A stretch of 64,000 nt of DNA, taken from CAVPCZ01 sp963779225. Lineage in GTDB: Bacteria; Bacteroidota; Ignavibacteria; UBA10030; UBA6906. The stretch's first letter is position 1; each line of letters starts with the position of its first letter. Positions 26,453 through 35,040 of this stretch are shown piece after piece. Under the pieces are notes generated by a model. That model saw only the letters and a list, made by a program, of their open reading frames with translations. It was not told the origin of the DNA and searched no databases. Location of the stretch: the NCBI GenBank assembly GCA_963779225.1, contig CAVZWW010000003.1, positions 3,286,001 to 3,350,000 of the forward strand. The letters run 5' to 3'. The position numbers and the translations under genes were made by a program.

Positions 26453-27691
26453 ATGCGACAGGGGCGAGCGTATACTTATCCAGTGATCCTCCCCGAAACT
26501 GACATATTACCACTGATCGACGTGCATCACGGAGTCACCCGTTCGCGGGACAAACATGTGTTGTCCTGGCAACGTACGCCATCCGTGCTGCCCGAGGGTT
26601 TGAGAGTCTACGGGCGGAAAGAGCAAAAGGAGAACGAGGAGAGAGTCTTGAAGATGGCGGAGGAGCGGCGCACGCGTGGCGGAGGGAATCGCACTCCGCC
26701 CTATAAACGCCGGGTGTCACGGGGAACACTGCGCCGGTTGGCCAAACTCTCGCTGGCCTATGCTCCGGAGGATATGAAAGAGTATTTCGCGGACAACGAA
26801 ACGTTCGTGCTCCTCACCGAAGACTTCACACGAAGAGCCCGTGAATTTGACCCGGAAATTCCCGATGATTCCATGCTTCAGGCGTTGCGCAACGTCTGGG
26901 TTTTTTGCAGTCTCCAGCGCCTCGCCGGAAGGGATTTGCGCCTCACGCCCTCAGCCTTCGCCTACAGTCTGCTCTATCCATATACGGATAATGTTTTTGA
27001 CGACAACCGCTTATCCTCGTTTGAAAAGAATCACTTTGCCAATCGAGTGGCACTGCGTCTTAACGGAAACGAATCCCGGGCTGCCGATACAAATGAAGAA
27101 CGTGTCTTTTCGCTGGTGGGGATGATAGAAGAGGAATTCCCCCGGAGCGCGTATCCCCTGGTCCATCAGAGTCTCGATGCCATCCATCGAGCGCAGCAGA
27201 AGAGCACGGCCCAGCAAAGTGGAATCCACGAAGATGCCATGCTCCCGTTGACCCTTGAGAAAGGTGGGACTTCAGTCCTGGCTGATGCTTTCCTCGCCAG
27301 CGCAGTAACCGATGAGAACTGGTTCGACGTTTCGTTCAGCTACGGATGCATCCTTCAACTCATAGATGATCTTCAGGATGCCGATGTAGATTGTCGGCAT
27401 CAAAGCAAAACCCTATTCAGCACAACATATTCACCCCTGGCACTTCAAAACCTTACAACCCATCTTCTGGGATTCATGTATTCAACAGTCGCAGGATGGA
27501 CGTCCCTTTGCTCTGCCGCGCAGGTACGCCTGAAGGGGTTCATGAGAGACAGCTGTCAGGTTTTGATTCTGGAAGCCATAGCCCGCAGAAGCGCCAACTT
27601 CCCTCCTGCATTCCTGAATCGGCTGGAACGTCATGCTCCCACCCGGATGACATTCCTGGCTACTCTCCGCGAGTGGTTCCCGGAAGCTTGA
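26453..27691 (+). CDS. Class I isoprenoid-synthase-like protein of unknown product
   Basis: I read this as an all-alpha protein of up to 412 residues with two aspartate-rich motifs spaced as in class I prenyl/terpene synthases: DNVFDD at residues 179-184 and LQLIDDLQDAD at 302-311. Between them is KGGTSVLADAFLAS (270-283), resembling the helix that follows the KT/KGG region in trans-prenyl synthase-like folds. Sequence before residue 67 is poor, so the true start may be the ATG at 26651, which has GGAGAG upstream. Databases contain a loosely defined class 1 isoprenoid biosynthesis enzyme group without known function; this seems to fit it. It stands alone and there is no neighbouring isoprenoid pathway gene. 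Confidence 0.65.
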   Translation: MRQGRAYTYPVILPETDILPLIDVHHGVTRSRDKHVLSWQRTPSVLPEGLRVYGRKEQKENEERVLKMAEERRTRGGGNRTPPYKRRVSRGTLRRLAKLSLAYAPEDMKEYFADNETFVLLTEDFTRRAREFDPEIPDDSMLQALRNVWVFCSLQRLAGRDLRLTPSAFAYSLLYPYTDNVFDDNRLSSFEKNHFANRVALRLNGNESRAADTNEERVFSLVGMIEEEFPRSAYPLVHQSLDAIHRAQQKSTAQQSGIHEDAMLPLTLEKGGTSVLADAFLASAVTDENWFDVSFSYGCILQLIDDLQDADVDCRHQSKTLFSTTYSPLALQNLTTHLLGFMYSTVAGWTSLCSAAQVRLKGFMRDSCQVLILEAIARRSANFPPAFLNRLERHAPTRMTFLATLREWFPEA

Positions 27692-28000
27692 TTTTCTCTC
27701 CCCCTTTTTGCCAGTTATTTGATGTCCTTGCCTGAGGCAGGACGGGACCAACGGGACACAACTTCAACGGAGGGAGGAGAAGTGCACGCTGTGAGGGGGG
27801 GGGGGGAGTTGTTCTGTTGCTGCTTCTTCTATCGGGCCAGAGCGCACGGACTGCGGAGTTATCGGCAACGGTCCTTCAGCCCCTCCTGATGGCAGGAATC
27901 ACGTTCACCCCATAAGCCGGTGTGAGAAATTCGCCACTTCTAGGAACCGCCGCAGGCGTCAACCTGCGGCGGTCATGCTCTGCAGGAGTCGCCGGAAGAT
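27692..28000. other. Intergenic region with 12-G run and hairpin
   Basis: There is no gene here. It contains a run of 12 G at 27795-27806 and, close to the end of cysK, an 11-base-pair stem at 27946-27973 described separately. Confidence 0.5.
27946..27973 (-). terminator. Terminator-like hairpin downstream of cysK
   Basis: ACCGCCGCAGG at 27946-27956 pairs exactly with 27963-27973 around a six-base loop. It lies 28 bases beyond the cysK stop on the minus strand. Only a weak T-rich stretch follows (TTCCTAG). Confidence 0.65.
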
Positions 28001-28909
28001 CTAGAACAACCCTTCAACCGAGAGATAACGCTCCCCGGTGTCATACGAGAACGTCAGGATGCGTCCTTTCGGACCCAGCTCGGCGATCTTCTTGGAGACA
28101 GCAGCGAGGGATGCACCTGAGGATATTCCTACAAGAATCCCTTCTTCGCGCGCGCACCGTTGTGCGAACGCGAACGCCTCCTCTTTGGTGATCTGGATGG
28201 CACCGTCCAGAACCTCCTTGTGGAGGTTCTTGGGTATGAACCCGGCTCCGATACCCTGGAGCGGATGCGGCCCGGGCTGTCCTCCGCTGATGACCGGAGA
28301 GAGCGCCGGCTCCACTGCATAGACCTTCAGTGAAGGCCATGCCTTCTTAAGTACTTCCGCGCACCCGGTGATGTGCCCCCCGGTTCCCACGCCCGTAATC
28401 ATCATATCGAACCCTTCGGGGAAGTCCTTGAGGATCTCCTGTGCGGTCGTCGTCCTGTGAATGGCGATGTTCGCCTCGTTTTCAAACTGCTGGGGCATCC
28501 ATGAATGCGGTGTCGCCGCGGCGAGTTCCTTGGCACGGAGGATCGCTCCCATCGTACCCTTTTCGCGCGGCGTCAGCTCGAGTTGCGCACCATACGCCGC
28601 CATCAACCGCCTCCGCTCGATCGACATGGAATCGGGCATAACCAGGATGACGCGGTATCCTTTGACTGCGGCAACCATGGCCAGTCCTATCCCCGTATTC
28701 CCCGAAGTCGGTTCGACGATGACCGTTTCCTTCGTAAGCAGCCCTCGCCGTTCGGCGTCCGTTATCATCGCAAGGGCGATGCGATCCTTGATGCTCCCGC
28801 CGGGGTTCGCCCGCTCGAGTTTCATCCAGACTTCACGGTCACCGAACAGCTTGTTGATGCGCACGTGAGAAGTGCCACCGATGGTTTCGAGAATGGAGTG
28901 GAATTTCAT
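28001..28909 (-). CDS. cysK: Cysteine synthase A (O-acetylserine sulfhydrylase)
   Basis: The start at 28909 follows AGGAGG and gives MKFHSILETIGGTSHVRINKLFG. The 302-residue PLP enzyme combines O-acetylserine with sulfide to make cysteine. Family motifs are NPGGSIKDR with the PLP lysine, VEPTSGNTGIGLAMVAA for substrate binding, GVGTGGHITG for phosphate binding, and GISSGAS near the end. It lies 17 bases downstream of cysE on the same strand, and the products of these genes usually form the cysteine synthase complex. The C-terminal Ile needed for that complex lies on the cysE product, which ends NFVI. Confidence 0.95.
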   Translation of the reverse strand: MKFHSILETIGGTSHVRINKLFGDREVWMKLERANPGGSIKDRIALAMITDAERRGLLTKETVIVEPTSGNTGIGLAMVAAVKGYRVILVMPDSMSIERRRLMAAYGAQLELTPREKGTMGAILRAKELAAATPHSWMPQQFENEANIAIHRTTTAQEILKDFPEGFDMMITGVGTGGHITGCAEVLKKAWPSLKVYAVEPALSPVISGGQPGPHPLQGIGAGFIPKNLHKEVLDGAIQITKEEAFAFAQRCAREEGILVGISSGASLAAVSKKIAELGPKGRILTFSYDTGERYLSVEGLF

Positions 28910-28925
28910 GGAAGCCTCCTGATCG

Positions 28926-29765
28926 TTAGATGACAAAGTTGATTACGTTCTTCGGGTCGTGCTGCGACTGCACCTTGGTAGTGTGATCCTGGTAGACGAC
29001 GGAATAGGGGGGGACGCTCTCCGTGAGCCAGACGTTGCCGCCGATAATGCTATGGTGGCCCACAAGAGTGTCTCCGCCAAGAATGACCGCCTGAGCGTAG
29101 ATGATAACGTCGCTCTCAATGGTGGGATGGCGCTTGGATTTCGCCATCTTCTTGTCCACACTCAACGCACCCAGCGTAGCCCCCTGATACAGCTTCACAT
29201 TCTTCCCGATCACCGTCGATTCCCCGATGACAATACCCGTACCGTGATCGATCGCGAATGCCCCGCCGATGTCCGCGCCCGGATGGATGTCGATGCCCGT
29301 GAGTTGGTGCCCGTATTCCGTCAGCAGCCGCGGAAAAATGGGAAGGCGTTGAAGGTAGAAATTGTGTGCCAGGCGATATATCGCAATGGCCGTAAACCCC
29401 GGATACGCAAGAATGACCTCGTCTATGCTCTCCGCCGCGGGATCTCCGCGGTGAATCGCATCGGCATCCAGCCAGAGCTCATCGTGAATGAGGGGGAGCG
29501 CGGCCATGAAGCGGTCGGTGATCTCTTCCGGGGTCGTCGTGCTTTCCTTGAGAAAAGGCCGGATGAGTCGCTTCAAGTCCCGTTCAAGAAGGATGAGACG
29601 GGAACCAAGTTCTTCTGCGCTCGAGAACCGCTCCTTGCAAAAATGGGGAAAGAGAATTGCCAGGAGATTATCCACGAACTGCCGGGTGCCGTCTTTTACC
29701 TGAAAACCCAGCGCGTGGTCATCCCGCCGCTCAAGCAGAGCTTGAGAAAACCGTGCATGTTTCAT
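28926..29765 (-). CDS. cysE: Serine O-acetyltransferase
   Basis: The 279-residue protein acetylates serine with acetyl-CoA in the step before cysteine synthase. The N-terminal helical domain (to about 165) is followed by left-handed beta-helix hexapeptide repeats: GIDIHPGADIGGAFAIDHGTGIVIGE (catalytic Asp/His), NVKLYQGATLGALS, and HPTIESDVIIYAQAVILGG. It is longer at the N-terminus than the E. coli type and resembles EpsC/SAT forms of Bacteroidota. It ends with isoleucine, as needed to dock into CysK. A short inverted repeat (CCGTTG/CAACGG) lies directly upstream of the start at 29774-29795 and could be an operator. Confidence 0.94.
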   Translation of the reverse strand: MKHARFSQALLERRDDHALGFQVKDGTRQFVDNLLAILFPHFCKERFSSAEELGSRLILLERDLKRLIRPFLKESTTTPEEITDRFMAALPLIHDELWLDADAIHRGDPAAESIDEVILAYPGFTAIAIYRLAHNFYLQRLPIFPRLLTEYGHQLTGIDIHPGADIGGAFAIDHGTGIVIGESTVIGKNVKLYQGATLGALSVDKKMAKSKRHPTIESDVIIYAQAVILGGDTLVGHHSIIGGNVWLTESVPPYSVVYQDHTTKVQSQHDPKNVINFVI

Positions 29766-29821
29766 TCCTGTCTTCCGTTGTCTATAGTATCAACGGAGAG
29801 ACAGAGCTATTGGTTCCACGG

Positions 29822-30165
29822 TCAGAATGTAAATCCCATCCGGAGGTGGGTGATAGCCTTCCGTTCGGGAGCCTTCATGAGCGTGATCTCGAGCGGGCCG
29901 ACGGCTGTCAGGTAGGCGCCGGTGAGGCCATAGCCTGAATGGTAGTATCTGCCTGAAAAATGAAGTGGATGCCTGCTTCTTCCAGAACCTTCAGCACACC
30001 GACGTGAGCAATCCCCTTGGCACCTCCGCCACTGAGTGCAAGCCCGACGCGGGAGGGAGAACCTGCCAGTAGGGGATAACCGGTGAAAAGCATCACAGCT
30101 ATGACGGAGATGATGAGATAGGTCTTTACTGAAACACGCCGGCTGAATGCAATCAGGCCCCGTAG
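29822..30165 (-). pseudogene. Patatin-like phospholipase gene reduced to its two ends
   Basis: From about 30160 downward the frame encodes a signal-peptide-like helix (VKTYLIISVIAVMLFTGYPLLA) and the start of a patatin domain (VGLALSGGGAKGIAHVGVLKVLEEAGIHF). Near 29960 the sequence passes, in a different frame, into the end of an outer-membrane barrel (SGRYYHSGYGLTGAYL; final residues LRMGFTF with a terminal Phe) that stops at 29822. Full patatin-barrel proteins of this kind have roughly 700 residues or more, so the catalytic Ser region GxSxG, the Asp and nearly all of the barrel are missing. It looks like one gene with a large internal deletion, or an assembly collapse. There is no clear start codon, which also suggests decay. 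Confidence 0.65.
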
Positions 30166-30362
30166 GATGGTCCGGGACGGTTTGCGCGGGCCACACGGAG
30201 ATGTTTCAGCGGGATGAAGGAAGCCTGCTGGTCGATAGCATCGCTGCCATATCCGCAGACCCAGCAACCCTCGATTTCCAGTGTGCTGGGCTGACCCGAT
30301 ACCATGAGAGTTCCCTTGCTGCCACATTTGGGGCAATCTGCGACACCATTCCACGCTGCCAT
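30153..30362 (-). CDS. Small zinc-ribbon protein
   Basis: The start at 30362 follows AGAGGAG with six bases spacing. The 69-residue product carries two CxxC pairs (DCPKCGSKGTL near residue 9 and GCWVCGYGSDA near 31), a typical zinc ribbon, followed by a basic tail (HLRVARANRPGPSYGA). It is likely cytosolic. The family is not recognised, and neither a nucleic-acid nor a protein partner can be named. It lies directly upstream of the patatin remnant and is divergent from the TerB-like gene. Confidence 0.7.
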   Translation of the reverse strand: MAAWNGVADCPKCGSKGTLMVSGQPSTLEIEGCWVCGYGSDAIDQQASFIPLKHLRVARANRPGPSYGA

Positions 30363-30571
30363 TGTTTGCTCCTCTGTTGATATTGGGCATTCTTCTACAA
30401 ATCTGATACCAATCACTTCTGCCGAATTAACCCCCCGAAACGCGTCTTTCCCCTGTGGAAACGTGCGCTCTCCGCTCATATGCGTAACTTTCGCCAACGG
30501 AGTTGCATAGCGGCAGGGGGCTGTGTATATTTCAATCTAAGTCACAATCGGGTAGTGTTGCAGAGGTCAGG

Positions 30572-31147
30572 ATGGGCGATGGCGACCGGAGTCTTGACGA
30601 GCGAATGCGGCGTCTGGAAGGGAAGTTTTTCCCCTCCGATGATCCGGACCTCGCGGGAAAGCTCAGGGATATGAAGCAGGTGCGGGAGTCACGCGATGCC
30701 CTTTCGCATGCCCTGGGCGTTCGCAACGACTCCGTGATCAACCAACTCGTGGAGCTCGATATAACTCCGGAGGTCCTCGCGGCACTCATGCTCATCCCAT
30801 TCCTGGAAGTGGCATGGGCGGACGGCAACATCGACGAAAGCGGGCGAGCCGCCGTCCTGGCCTGTTCCGAACGGCTTGGTTTTCCCCGGGGCGGCGTGGA
30901 ATATTCACTGCTGGAGCAATGGCTTCAAAACCGGCCGGACCCGAAGTTGTTCCGCGCGTGGAGCCACTGCATCGAAGGAATTTGCGAGCAGCTTACCGGC
31001 AAGGAAGTAGAGGCGCTGAAGGCCTCTTTTCTGAATCATGCAAGAGCAGTTGCGCTCGCTTCGGGAGGGGAACGAAGCACGGGTTCCGCGGTATCCCTCT
31101 CCGGTGCACAGGTTTTGCGCAGTCTGGAAGCGGCGTTCCATCGCTGA
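30572..31147 (+). CDS. TerB-like domain protein
   Basis: The start at 30572 is preceded by GAGGTC. The 191-residue protein is helical. Residues 70-125 (EVLAALMLIPFLEVAWADG, then NIDESGRAAVLACSERLGF) match the tellurite-resistance TerB-like fold, with the acidic WADGxID pattern that in TerB relatives binds metal. The N-terminal part (LDERMRRLEGKFF) and the C-terminal part (LSGAQVLRSLEAAFHR) are charged. No other ter genes are present, so a tellurite role is not supported. It is 87 bases upstream of the sensor gene and could be the first gene of that transcription unit. Confidence 0.75.
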   Translation: MGDGDRSLDERMRRLEGKFFPSDDPDLAGKLRDMKQVRESRDALSHALGVRNDSVINQLVELDITPEVLAALMLIPFLEVAWADGNIDESGRAAVLACSERLGFPRGGVEYSLLEQWLQNRPDPKLFRAWSHCIEGICEQLTGKEVEALKASFLNHARAVALASGGERSTGSAVSLSGAQVLRSLEAAFHR

Positions 31148-31234
31148 CTCTCCCGGGCCCTCATCAGGATTTCCGCTGCCCACCAGCACGGCCGGCAGTG
31201 TCACTCGTGATCTTCATCGGATATCCAATATCAC

Positions 31235-33694
31235 ATGAACGAGACACCCCCTTCACTCGAATCCCTTCCCGGAGAATCGACTTCCGGCTGCCACATACTT
31301 GTTGCCGAGGACGAGCAGATCGTTGCGCGTGACATCCAGGTACGCCTGCAGGGTCTGGGCTACAAAGTGCCCCTGACCGTCGCAACGGGTGAACGTGCAC
31401 TCGAAGAAGCCGCGCGTCTCCGCCCGGACGTGATCATCATGGACATCGGTCTTGCGGGGGAGATTGACGGCATTGAGGCGGCAAGGCGCCTGCGAGAGGA
31501 GTTCGATCTCCCGGTCATTTTCGCCACTGCGTATTCCGACGACGCAACCCTCCTTCGTGCCCGCCTGGCGGCACCGTTTGGATACGTGCTCAAACCCTTC
31601 GACGTGCGCGATCTCCGTTCCGTCATCGAAACAACTATTTACAAGCACCGTCTCGACAGAGAGGTGCGATCCAGCGAAGAACGCTACCGCCGGTTTTTCC
31701 AGAGTGCGCCCATGGGCATTCTTCACTACGGCCCGGATCTCAACCTCACGGAAGTCAATGACCATTGCGCCGCACTTCTCGGCGGGGACCAGTCGCAACT
31801 GATCGGCAGGCCGATCACCTCCGCCGTTGACCCGGTGCTTGAGCCGCTGATCTCCGGTGCCCTGAAAGGAGAGCGGGGGACCTATCATGGTGCGATCCAC
31901 CCGGTGACGCAGGAAACCCCCATCTGGACAACCGTGAGGACCGGGCCGCTGTGCGACCGCACCGGAGCGGTGATGGGGGGAATGATGATCATCGAAATTA
32001 TGACAGAGCAGCGTATCGTCGAAGAGGCGCTCGTCCGGCGCGTTACACTCGAAGATCTTATCGCCTCGTCATCCGCACGCCTTGTCAATGCCGCCCCTGA
32101 ACGCCTCCGGGAGGAAGTGGAGCGCACGCTGTCCGATGTCGGACGCTTCCTCGAAGCCGACCGCTCTTTTGTGCTTACGTTCAGTCAGGAGGCATCAGTC
32201 GTTGAAGAGGCATTCGAGTGGTCTACGGGGGGAGCGGCTCAGCACACCGGACGCTACACGGGCATTGCACTGGAAACATGGAAATGGACGCTCGGCAAGT
32301 TACTCTCTGCTGAACCGGTCGTGCTGCACCGGGTCAGTGCGCTGCCCGCGGAAGCGGGTGCCGAACAACAATTCTGGACGGCTGAAGGCGCGCGCTCATT
32401 GCTCCTCCTCCCCCTTTCCGTGGAACGCTCGCTTTTCGGGGCGTTCGGAGTCGTAAGCGAGAGTGCGGAGCGCATCTGGGCGGCGGAGGATCTTCGCCTG
32501 CTCGCGGTGTTAGGAGAGGTTCTTGCGGGTGTTGTGGCTCGCGATCGGGCGATCTCCGACCTGCACCGGAGCGAAGAACGCTACCGCCATATCACCACTC
32601 AGGTGACAGACTACATGTACACTGTCCGTCTTTCCGGCGGGCATTGGAACGAGACATCACACGGACCGGGATGTGCCGTCGTCACCGGGTACTCTGAAGA
32701 GGAATATCAGGCTGACCCTCATCTCTGGCTCAGAATGGTGGATGAACGCGACCGCGCCGCCGTCATGGATCAGGTGCGCCGCGTCCTTATAGGGGAACTC
32801 GCGCCGCCGCTCGAACACCGGATCACCCGTAAGGATGGCGTGATGCGATGGGTCAAGAATACACCCGTCCTCCATTTCAAACCCGATGGCTCGCTGGCCT
32901 CGTATGACGGCCTCGTGCAGGATATTTCCGATCGCAGGGAAGCGGAGGATGCCCTGCGCCGTTCCGAAGAGCGGTACCGGGTTCTCGTTGAGAACCTCAA
33001 TGATGTGGTCTTCGCCGTTGACGCGCGCGGCTACTTCACCTACATCAGCCAGCGCATCCGCGAGCTCGCCGGGTATCTCCCCGAAGAAATCGTCGGAGAA
33101 CATTTCTCGCGCTTCGTTCATCCACACGACCGGTCCGGCCTCCTGGCGGATTGGGAGCGGACCACCACCGGCCGGCTCGGGAGCTATGAGTTCCGCATCC
33201 TGACGAAACAGGGAAACGAATTGTACGTCCGTACTTCCAGCCGTCCCCGGTTTGAACATGGCGAACTCACCGGTCTCACCGGCATCATGACGGACTGCAC
33301 GGACTCCCGGTTCGCTGTGGAAACCCTCCGTGCGTCCGAGCAGCGGTTCCGTGAAACTCTCAACAGCATTCCTCTGGCCGCCGCACTCCTCGATGCGGGC
33401 GGCGCAATTCTCTTCTGCAACCGGCATGTCGAATCGCTCACCGGCAGACGGCGCGAAGACATCCTCGGCAGACGCTGGTATGACGAGTTTGTCCCCGCTG
33501 CAGACCGGGACCGGATCCGGGCCGCCTTCACCACGGTTCCGGCAGCGGAGGAAGGATCATCACCATGGCATTCACCCGCCATTACTCACCACGGCCCCGA
33601 AGGTCGCCTTTCGTGGTCCCTTTCGTTTTTCCGCTCGGCGGAAGGGGACATCACCGGCGCAACCTGTGTCGGACAGATCCTGAAGGATTCGTAA
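31235..33694 (+). CDS. Response-regulator/PAS/GAF sensor protein without kinase domain
   Basis: The 819-residue cytosolic protein starts with a receiver domain (residues 19-135; acidic pocket AEDE, phosphoacceptor Asp70 in IIMDIGLAG, T98, Lys120 in LKPFD). A PAS domain (about 145-265), a GAF domain (about 285-440) and three more PAS domains (about 452-570, 578-690, 700-817) follow, joined by SEERYR-type linkers. It ends in the last PAS domain. There is no HisKA, HATPase, GGDEF or other output. The stop at 33694 is followed closely by the next gene, so a kinase is not simply frameshifted off: the next frame encodes a different protein. It probably signals by protein interaction or partners with a separate kinase. 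Confidence 0.85.
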   Translation: MNETPPSLESLPGESTSGCHILVAEDEQIVARDIQVRLQGLGYKVPLTVATGERALEEAARLRPDVIIMDIGLAGEIDGIEAARRLREEFDLPVIFATAYSDDATLLRARLAAPFGYVLKPFDVRDLRSVIETTIYKHRLDREVRSSEERYRRFFQSAPMGILHYGPDLNLTEVNDHCAALLGGDQSQLIGRPITSAVDPVLEPLISGALKGERGTYHGAIHPVTQETPIWTTVRTGPLCDRTGAVMGGMMIIEIMTEQRIVEEALVRRVTLEDLIASSSARLVNAAPERLREEVERTLSDVGRFLEADRSFVLTFSQEASVVEEAFEWSTGGAAQHTGRYTGIALETWKWTLGKLLSAEPVVLHRVSALPAEAGAEQQFWTAEGARSLLLLPLSVERSLFGAFGVVSESAERIWAAEDLRLLAVLGEVLAGVVARDRAISDLHRSEERYRHITTQVTDYMYTVRLSGGHWNETSHGPGCAVVTGYSEEEYQADPHLWLRMVDERDRAAVMDQVRRVLIGELAPPLEHRITRKDGVMRWVKNTPVLHFKPDGSLASYDGLVQDISDRREAEDALRRSEERYRVLVENLNDVVFAVDARGYFTYISQRIRELAGYLPEEIVGEHFSRFVHPHDRSGLLADWERTTTGRLGSYEFRILTKQGNELYVRTSSRPRFEHGELTGLTGIMTDCTDSRFAVETLRASEQRFRETLNSIPLAAALLDAGGAILFCNRHVESLTGRRREDILGRRWYDEFVPAADRDRIRAAFTTVPAAEEGSSPWHSPAITHHGPEGRLSWSLSFFRSAEGDITGATCVGQILKDS

Positions 33695-33698
33695 TGCC

Positions 33699-35036
33699 AT
33701 GCTGACCCACGAACCTGCTCTGTCCGTCGGAATTCTCGAAGGGTACGCGAATCTCCGCGGACAGCTGGAAGGCACATTCACTCTCACCGGGGGCAAACGC
33801 GTGGACGGCCCGTTCACCTGTACCACCGGGGACAACACTCTCCACATCACGCTTTCCTCGGGGGAAACTTTCTCCGAACTTCAGGACGTGACGTTTTCAC
33901 CCGTTTCGCCTGACGCTTCGTTTCTTCTCGATGACGTAACCATCGGCGTGCAATTTCACTGGGAGCGGAAAGAACAACAGCGATTTCGCGGAGCCCTCCG
34001 TATCGTGCTCCGCCCCGGAAAAGGCCTCACCGCAATCAATGCCGTGCCGCTGGAGGAATACCTCGCCAGCGTTATTTCATCGGAAATGAGCGCCTCGGCC
34101 CCGGCCGAACTGTTGCGGGCGCACGCAATCACATCGAGGAGCTGGCTCGTCGCCATGCTCGAACGCGGGCGCCTCGTCCAGGCCCCCCTCCGGCCGGTTG
34201 AACCCATCACCCCCGAGACCACTGAAGTCATCCGCTGGTACTCCCGTGAAGACCATGACATGTTCGACGTCTGCGCTGATGACCACTGCCAGCGCTACCA
34301 GGGAGTCACCAAGATCATTTCCTCCGCCGCCGCAGAGGCGATCCGCTCAACGCGAGGCATCTTTCTTGTTTACGACAACGCGGTTTGCGATGCGCGGTTC
34401 TTTAAGGCGTGCGGCGGGCTGACAGACGATTTCCCCAATTCCTGGGAGGAAACGGACATCCCGTACCTCCGGTCCATCTCGGACGCCTCCGTGCAACATC
34501 CACCCATCAGGTCGGAAGGGGAGATGGAACGGTGGGTGCTCTCTTCACCCGAGGCCTACTGCAACACCGGAGATCCGGCCATCCTCCGGCAGATCCTCCC
34601 ATCGTTCGATCAGGAGACAACCGATTTTTACCGCTGGCAGGTGTCGTATACGCGTGAAGAACTCGAAGACCTGCTCCGGAAGAAAGCCGGGCTTGACGTT
34701 GGCACGCTGATGGATCTGGTCCCCCTGCAACGCGGCCCGTCCGGCCGGCTCGTCCGCCTTCGCATAGTGGGGACACAACGGACACTCACGGTCGGGAAAG
34801 ACCTGGAAATCCGCCGGTGGCTTTCCCCCAGCCATCTGTACAGCTCCGCGTTCATTGTCCGGACGGAACGACGCGATGATGGTGTTCCGCTCAGATTCAC
34901 CCTGTACGGGGCCGGCTGGGGTCATGGCGTCGGTCTCTGCCAGATCGGAGCCGCGGTGATGGCCGTCCGGGGGTTCGCCGCGGAAGATATCGTGCGGCAC
35001 TACTTCCGCGGTGCGGAACTCCGGAAGGTGTATTGA
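33699..35036 (+). CDS. SpoIID/LytB domain protein
   Basis: The 445-residue protein carries the SpoIID/LytB fold: AINAVPLEEYLASVISSEMSASAPAELLRAHAITSRSW (residues 109-148) with the catalytic-type glutamate in SSEM. Later comes the cysteine-rich region VCDARFFKACGGLTDDF and finally GAGWGHGVGLCQIGAAVMA. SpoIID of Bacillus is a lytic transglycosylase acting on stripped peptidoglycan; LytB proteins enhance amidases. No signal peptide is seen at the N-terminus (LTHEPALSVGILEGYANLRG), which is odd for a wall enzyme and hints at a cytosolic or differently exported form. It begins four bases after the sensor stop. Confidence 0.85.
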   Translation: MLTHEPALSVGILEGYANLRGQLEGTFTLTGGKRVDGPFTCTTGDNTLHITLSSGETFSELQDVTFSPVSPDASFLLDDVTIGVQFHWERKEQQRFRGALRIVLRPGKGLTAINAVPLEEYLASVISSEMSASAPAELLRAHAITSRSWLVAMLERGRLVQAPLRPVEPITPETTEVIRWYSREDHDMFDVCADDHCQRYQGVTKIISSAAAEAIRSTRGIFLVYDNAVCDARFFKACGGLTDDFPNSWEETDIPYLRSISDASVQHPPIRSEGEMERWVLSSPEAYCNTGDPAILRQILPSFDQETTDFYRWQVSYTREELEDLLRKKAGLDVGTLMDLVPLQRGPSGRLVRLRIVGTQRTLTVGKDLEIRRWLSPSHLYSSAFIVRTERRDDGVPLRFTLYGAGWGHGVGLCQIGAAVMAVRGFAAEDIVRHYFRGAELRKVY

Positions 35037-35040
35037 CCGT

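Noticed and set aside
27795..27806. Run of 12 G as a phase-variable switch
   Set aside because: It lies in an intergenic region, does not fall in a start region or between promoter elements that I can recognise, and may be a sequencing artefact.
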